The notes below the pieces were generated by a model. That model was not told the origin of the DNA, did no database searches, and was given only the letters and a program-made list of their open reading frames with translations. 64,000 nucleotides of DNA from Streptomyces umbrinus. Lineage in GTDB: Bacteria > Actinomycetota > Actinomycetes > Streptomycetales > Streptomycetaceae. The translations under genes and the position numbers were made by a program. Each line of letters starts with the position of its first letter. Position 1 is the first letter of the stretch. The stretch covers positions 7,688,001 to 7,752,000 of the forward strand of contig NZ_JAUSZI010000002.1 of the NCBI RefSeq assembly GCF_030817415.1, written 5' to 3'. Positions 60,184 to 64,000 of the stretch are shown in pieces.

Positions 60184-62439
60184 GTGACCAACATCCCGGA
60201 GACCGGCCGGACCCCACGGGTCCAGATCCGGCTCGTCGTCATCCAGATCCTCGTGCTCTCGCTCCTGGGCACCCTCGGCGGGCGCCTGTGGTACCTCCAG
60301 ATCCGCAACGGCGACGAGTACGCCAAGGAAGCCTCCGGCAACCACGTCCAGCAGGTCGTCAGCCCCGCCGTGCGCGGCTCGATCCTGGACGCCCGCGGGG
60401 TGCCGATCGCCGACAACGAGACCCGACTCGTGGTCTCCGCGTCCCGCACCGACCTGCTGAAGATGAAGGACGACGGCGACGCCGTCCTCACCAAGCTCGC
60501 GCGCGTCCTCGGCATGAAGGCCAAGGACGTCATGGACAAGGTCCGGCTGTGCGACTCGAAGACGCCGCAGCCGTGCTGGAACGGCTCGCCCTACCAGCCG
60601 ATCCCCATCACCGACGAGGCCACGGCCAAGCAGGCCCTGCAGATCCGCGAGCGTGCCGAGGACTTCCCCGGCATCACCGCCGAACCGATGGCCGTCCGCC
60701 GCTACGCCGCCCCCGGCGAGGCCAACACCGCGCAGGTCCTCGGCTATCTCTCGCCCGTCACGGACGAGGAGATCACCAAGGCCAAGGACACCGCATCGCC
60801 ATATCTGCGCTCCGACCAGGTCGGCCGCTCCGGCCTAGAGCGCGAGTACGACAAGGAGCTGCGCGGCAAGGCCGGCGTCACCCGCTACGAGGTCGACAAC
60901 CTTGGCCGTGTCATCGGCCAGGCCAAGAGCGACGAGGCCGAGCCCGGCGCCAACGTCGTCACCAGCATCGACTCCCGCGTCCAGCGCGTCGCCGAGTACG
61001 AGCTGAACCAGGCGATGAAGGCCGCCCGTGACGTGTACGACGACAACACCGGCGAGAACTACAAGGCCGACTCCGGCGCGGTCGTCGTCATGGAGGCCAA
61101 GACCGGCCGCGTCGTCGCGATGGCGTCCAACCCGTCGTACGACCCGAACGCCTGGGTCGGCGGAATCTCCGGCAAGGACTACACCAAGCTCACCGGCAAG
61201 GGCTCCAACTACCCGCTCCTGAACCGGGCGATCCAGGGCCAGTCGGCCCCCGGCTCCGTCTTCAAGGTCATCCCGACGGCCGCCGCGGTCAACGCGGGCT
61301 ACTCCTTCAACGGCCCCTACGAGTGCTCCAGCTCGTACTCCATCGGCGGCCAGGTCTTCAACAACTTCGAGTCCAAGGGGTACGGCCCGATCAGCCTCGG
61401 CCGCGCCCTGGAGGTCTCCTGCGACACCGTCTTCTACCGGCTCTCCCACGAGGAGTGGAAGCGGGACGGCGGCACCAAGCCGAAGAAGAACGCCAAGGAC
61501 TGGTTCTACAAGACGGCCCACCAGTTCGGCCTCGGCAAGGAGACCGGCATCGACCTGCCGAACGAGGTCGCCGGCCGCGTCCCCGACCGCCAGTGGAAGC
61601 AGGACTACTGGAAGGCCAACAAGGACGCCTGGTGCAAGTACGGCAAGAAGGGCGGCTCGTACGCCCAGCAGATCGCGTACGAGAACTGCCTCGAAGGCAA
61701 CCGGATGCGTGCCGGTGACTCCGTCAACTACTCGATCGGCCAGGGCGACACGCTCGTCACCCCGATCCAGATGGCGACGATCTACTCGGCGATCTCCAAC
61801 GGCGGCACCCTCTACGACCCGACCGTCGGCAAGGCGATCATCAGCCCCGACGGCAAGACCGTCCAGGAGATCGAGCCCAAGTCGCACGGCAAGCTGCCGA
61901 TGACGCGGAAGACGCGCGACGAGATAGACGGTGCCCTCGCGGGAGTCGCGACCCGCGGTACGGCCGCCTGGCGGTTCGGCGGCTGGCCGCAGGACAAGAT
62001 CCCGATGCACGCCAAGACGGGTACGGCCGAGGTCTACGGCAAGCAGACGACCTCGTGGTTCACGACGTACACCAAGGACTACTCGGTCGTCATGACCATC
62101 TCCCAGGGTGGTACGGGTTCCGGCGCCTCGGGTCCCGCCGTGCGCAACATCTACAACGCGCTGTACGGCGTCTCCGAGGACGGCGCGATCGACAAGAAGA
62201 AGGCCCTGCTCTACGACCCGCAGAAGAGCCTTCCGAAGATCGAGGCCGACGGTTCGATCGACTCCCCGAAGGTCGAGAAGTACCCGGCCAAGAAGGAGCA
62301 GGCCTCCGAGGAGGGGCAGCAGCAGCCGGTGAACGGTGACGACCCGGCCGCCACCGTGCCCGACCCCAACACCGGCAACAACCGCGACACCCGAAGGCGC
62401 TCGGCCCGCCCGAAGAAGAGGCGGAGGACCCTCACATGA
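60184..62439 (+). CDS. mrdA: Penicillin-binding protein 2 (class B transpeptidase)
   Basis: 751 residues. One N-terminal span (LVVIQILVLSLLGTLGGRLWYLQI) precedes the dimerisation domain with RGSILDARGVPIADN. The transpeptidase domain has S358-VFK (APGSVFK, catalytic Ser 358, Lys 361), SYN/SxN-type residues in DSVNYSIGQGD and KTGTAE (K611). It cross-links peptidoglycan with RodA, whose gene overlaps the TGA of this one by four bases (ATGA). The C-terminal tail after the domain is about 75 residues, Lys/Glu/Pro-rich with a final Arg-rich stretch (RRRSARPKKRRRTLT). GTG 60184 lies after GAGGGGGAGCA. Confidence 0.95.
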   Translation: MTNIPETGRTPRVQIRLVVIQILVLSLLGTLGGRLWYLQIRNGDEYAKEASGNHVQQVVSPAVRGSILDARGVPIADNETRLVVSASRTDLLKMKDDGDAVLTKLARVLGMKAKDVMDKVRLCDSKTPQPCWNGSPYQPIPITDEATAKQALQIRERAEDFPGITAEPMAVRRYAAPGEANTAQVLGYLSPVTDEEITKAKDTASPYLRSDQVGRSGLEREYDKELRGKAGVTRYEVDNLGRVIGQAKSDEAEPGANVVTSIDSRVQRVAEYELNQAMKAARDVYDDNTGENYKADSGAVVVMEAKTGRVVAMASNPSYDPNAWVGGISGKDYTKLTGKGSNYPLLNRAIQGQSAPGSVFKVIPTAAAVNAGYSFNGPYECSSSYSIGGQVFNNFESKGYGPISLGRALEVSCDTVFYRLSHEEWKRDGGTKPKKNAKDWFYKTAHQFGLGKETGIDLPNEVAGRVPDRQWKQDYWKANKDAWCKYGKKGGSYAQQIAYENCLEGNRMRAGDSVNYSIGQGDTLVTPIQMATIYSAISNGGTLYDPTVGKAIISPDGKTVQEIEPKSHGKLPMTRKTRDEIDGALAGVATRGTAAWRFGGWPQDKIPMHAKTGTAEVYGKQTTSWFTTYTKDYSVVMTISQGGTGSGASGPAVRNIYNALYGVSEDGAIDKKKALLYDPQKSLPKIEADGSIDSPKVEKYPAKKEQASEEGQQQPVNGDDPAATVPDPNTGNNRDTRRRSARPKKRRRTLT

Positions 62440-63635
62440 CCGGCTCGAACGGGTTCTCCGTCTCCGGATACGGGCCCGAACGCTCCAGCCTGTCGCGGCT
62501 GTTCGCCCGCGACTCGCTGGCCCGCAGGCTCGACTGGCCGATACTGTTCTCGGCCATCGCGCTCTCCCTGATCGGCGCGGCCCTCGTCTACTCGGCGACC
62601 CGCAACCGCACCGAGCTCAACCAGGGCGACCCGTACTACTTCCTGTTCCGGCATCTGCTCAACACGGGCATCGGCTTCGCCCTGATGATCGGCACGGTCT
62701 GGCTCGGCCACCGCACCCTGCGCACGGCCGTACCGATCCTGTACGGGATCTCCGTCTTCCTGATCCTCCTTGTGCTGACCCCGCTCGGCGCGACCATCAA
62801 CGGCGCGCACGCGTGGATCGTCATCGGCGGCGGCTTCTCGCTCCAGCCCTCCGAGTTCGTGAAGATCACGATCATCCTGGGCATGGCGATGCTGCTCGCG
62901 GCCCGGGTCGACGCCGGCGACAAGCCCTACCCCGACCACCGCACGGTCCTTCAGGCGCTCGGCCTGGCCGCCGTACCGATACTGATCGTCCTGCTCATGC
63001 CCGACCTCGGCTCGGTCATGGTCATGGTGATCGTGGTGCTCGGCGTGCTGCTCGCCTCCGGCGCCTCCAACCGCTGGGTCTTCGGGCTGCTCGGCGCCGG
63101 TGCCCTCGGCGCGATCGCGGTCTGGCAGCTCAAGATCCTCGACGAGTACCAGATCAACCGCTTCGCGGCCTTCGCCAACCCCGAGCTCGACCCGGCGGGC
63201 GTCGGCTACAACACCAACCAGGCGCGTATCGCGATCGGCTCCGGCGGTCTCTTCGGCACCGGCCTCGGCAAGGGTTCGCAGACCACCGGCCAGTTCGTGC
63301 CCGAGCAGCAGACGGACTTCGTCTTCACGGTCGCGGGCGAGGAACTCGGCTTCGTCGGCGCCGGACTGATCCTGGTCCTGCTGGGCATCGTGCTGTGGCG
63401 GGCCTGCCGCATCGCCCGCGAGACGACCGAGCTGTACGGCACGATCGTCGCCGCCGGGATCATCGCCTGGTTCGCCTTCCAGTCCTTCGAGAACGTCGGC
63501 ATGACCCTCGGCATCATGCCGGTGGCCGGTCTACCACTGCCTTTCGTGTCGTACGGAGGCTCGTCGATGTTCGCCGTCTGGGTGGCCGTGGGGCTGTTGC
63601 AGTCCATCCGGGTGCAGCGCCCGATGTCGGCGTAG
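62436..63635 (+). CDS. rodA: RodA, SEDS-family peptidoglycan glycosyltransferase
   Basis: 399 residues with ten spans. Family features: NRTELNQGDPYYFLFRHLLN, GAHAWIVIGGGFSLQPSEFVKI, LLIVLLMPDLGSVMVMVIV, ARIAIGSGGLFGTGLGKGSQT and GLPLPFVSYGGSSMFAVW. It polymerises glycan strands in partnership with PBP2, whose gene overlaps its ATG. In Streptomyces coelicolor the equivalent gene lies in the same place and is called sfr; with mreBCD and pbp2 it is needed for spore-wall synthesis. A strong terminator follows, marking the end of the operon. Confidence 0.95.
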   Translation: MTGSNGFSVSGYGPERSSLSRLFARDSLARRLDWPILFSAIALSLIGAALVYSATRNRTELNQGDPYYFLFRHLLNTGIGFALMIGTVWLGHRTLRTAVPILYGISVFLILLVLTPLGATINGAHAWIVIGGGFSLQPSEFVKITIILGMAMLLAARVDAGDKPYPDHRTVLQALGLAAVPILIVLLMPDLGSVMVMVIVVLGVLLASGASNRWVFGLLGAGALGAIAVWQLKILDEYQINRFAAFANPELDPAGVGYNTNQARIAIGSGGLFGTGLGKGSQTTGQFVPEQQTDFVFTVAGEELGFVGAGLILVLLGIVLWRACRIARETTELYGTIVAAGIIAWFAFQSFENVGMTLGIMPVAGLPLPFVSYGGSSMFAVWVAVGLLQSIRVQRPMSA

Positions 63636-63650
63636 AGCAACCGAAGATGT

Positions 63651-63702
63651 GGCAGCCCCCGACCGAAGCCGGACAAGGGCCTGGCTCCGGTCGGGGGCTG
63701 CC
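63651..63702 (+). terminator. Terminator of the mre/rodA operon
   Basis: GGCAGCCCCCGACCG (63651-63665) pairs with CGGTCGGGGGCTGCC (63688-63702). It is 15 bp after the rodA stop. Confidence 0.85.
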
Positions 63703-63893
63703 CAGAGAGCGGAATCGCGACTAGATTCGGTTCGTGACTCCGCCTCCCCGCGAGCGGGGCGGCTTCTCACTCGGCTCGGCTGAGCCTCGTGACGGTCAAG
63801 CCCTGACCGCTGCTCGAAGGCAGGTGCTCGACGTAGAACGTCCCAGCGTTGTCGCTGCGACCGAAGCCGACGGTTCACTCGAAAGAAGGTCCG

Positions 63894-64000
63894 ATGGCGG
63901 AGACAAAGCGGGAGATCGAGCGTAAATACGAAGCCGATGAGAGCGCCGGACTGTCGGATCTGCCGGACCTGACAAGGGTCTCCGGCGTCTCGGCCGTCAT
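63894..64000 (+). CDS. CYTH-domain protein, N-terminal end (3' truncated by window)
   Basis: Only 35 residues are in the window: MAETKREIERKYEADES and onward, ending in mid-frame. EIERKYE is the ExExK triphosphate-binding signature of the CYTH superfamily (class IV adenylate cyclase, thiamine triphosphatase, inorganic triphosphatase). Streptomyces proteins of this start are often CYTH-CHAD fusions that act on polyphosphate or triphosphate, but the second domain lies outside. ATG 63894 has GAAAGAAGG upstream. About 190 bp of non-coding sequence lie between the rodA terminator and this start. Confidence 0.85.
   Translation, partial: MAETKREIERKYEADESAGLSDLPDLTRVSGVSAV

Overview
The window is high-GC actinobacterial chromosome, almost certainly Streptomyces. 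The codon third positions are strongly G/C, GTG starts are frequent and Tat/lipoprotein signals are common. The order tig-clpP1-clpP2-clpX-valS-folC-ndk-mreB-mreC-mreD-pbp2-rodA is the one known from Streptomyces. Many intergenic gaps carry the GC-rich dispersed palindromes typical of the genus. Genus is inferred from memory of gene order and protein likeness; no database was searched.

Layout. 1-10.7 kb is a loose set of accessory genes: a PNPOx-like oxidoreductase end, a Nudix hydrolase, a Tat metallophosphoesterase and a lipase-like hydrolase that both appear frameshifted, a two-component system, a serine hydrolase, a DinB protein, a hexapeptide acetyltransferase and an AbiEi/nuclease-like protein. 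10.9-17.1 kb holds aminopeptidase N, a mycothiol-dependent nitroreductase homologue, an iron superoxide dismutase with a Nur-like box in its promoter, and an amino-acid permease. 17.2-24.1 kb, all on the minus strand, is a sulfur-scavenging locus: a ROK regulator, an SsuABC-type sulfonate importer, an FMN monooxygenase and a TauD-type dioxygenase. Two tiny cysteine-containing leader peptides sit in front of the regulator and of the transporter. 24.4-36.1 kb holds BioY, an LPXTG protein divergent from a Ser/Thr kinase, a second permease, RpiB, a Nei-type glycosylase, an Eis-like acetyltransferase, a SpoIIE-type phosphatase and a cation/proton antiporter. 36.4-43.4 kb holds a MacB/FtsX-type ABC exporter, an HD hydrolase, an acyltransferase, a small membrane protein and a dehalogenase-like hydrolase.

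From 43.5 kb the window is core genome: tRNA-Gly, tRNA-Pro, trigger factor, the two ClpP subunits (behind a sequence matching the ClgR operator), ClpX, valyl-tRNA synthetase, folylpolyglutamate synthase, a DUF4233 protein, Ndk and the lateral-wall/spore-wall mre-pbp2-rodA cluster. The last gene is a truncated CYTH-domain protein. A solitary TnpB gene, with its RuvC residues intact and a hairpin right end, sits between the DUF4233 gene and ndk.

Most notable points: (1) the ROK/ssu locus with two putative cysteine attenuators; (2) the autonomous TnpB with a readable right end and hence a predictable guide; (3) a 41-bp dispersed hairpin element that has entered the monooxygenase gene in frame; (4) ClgR and Nur operator matches; (5) two frameshifted genes and an antiporter whose best ribosome-binding site points to an ATC codon.
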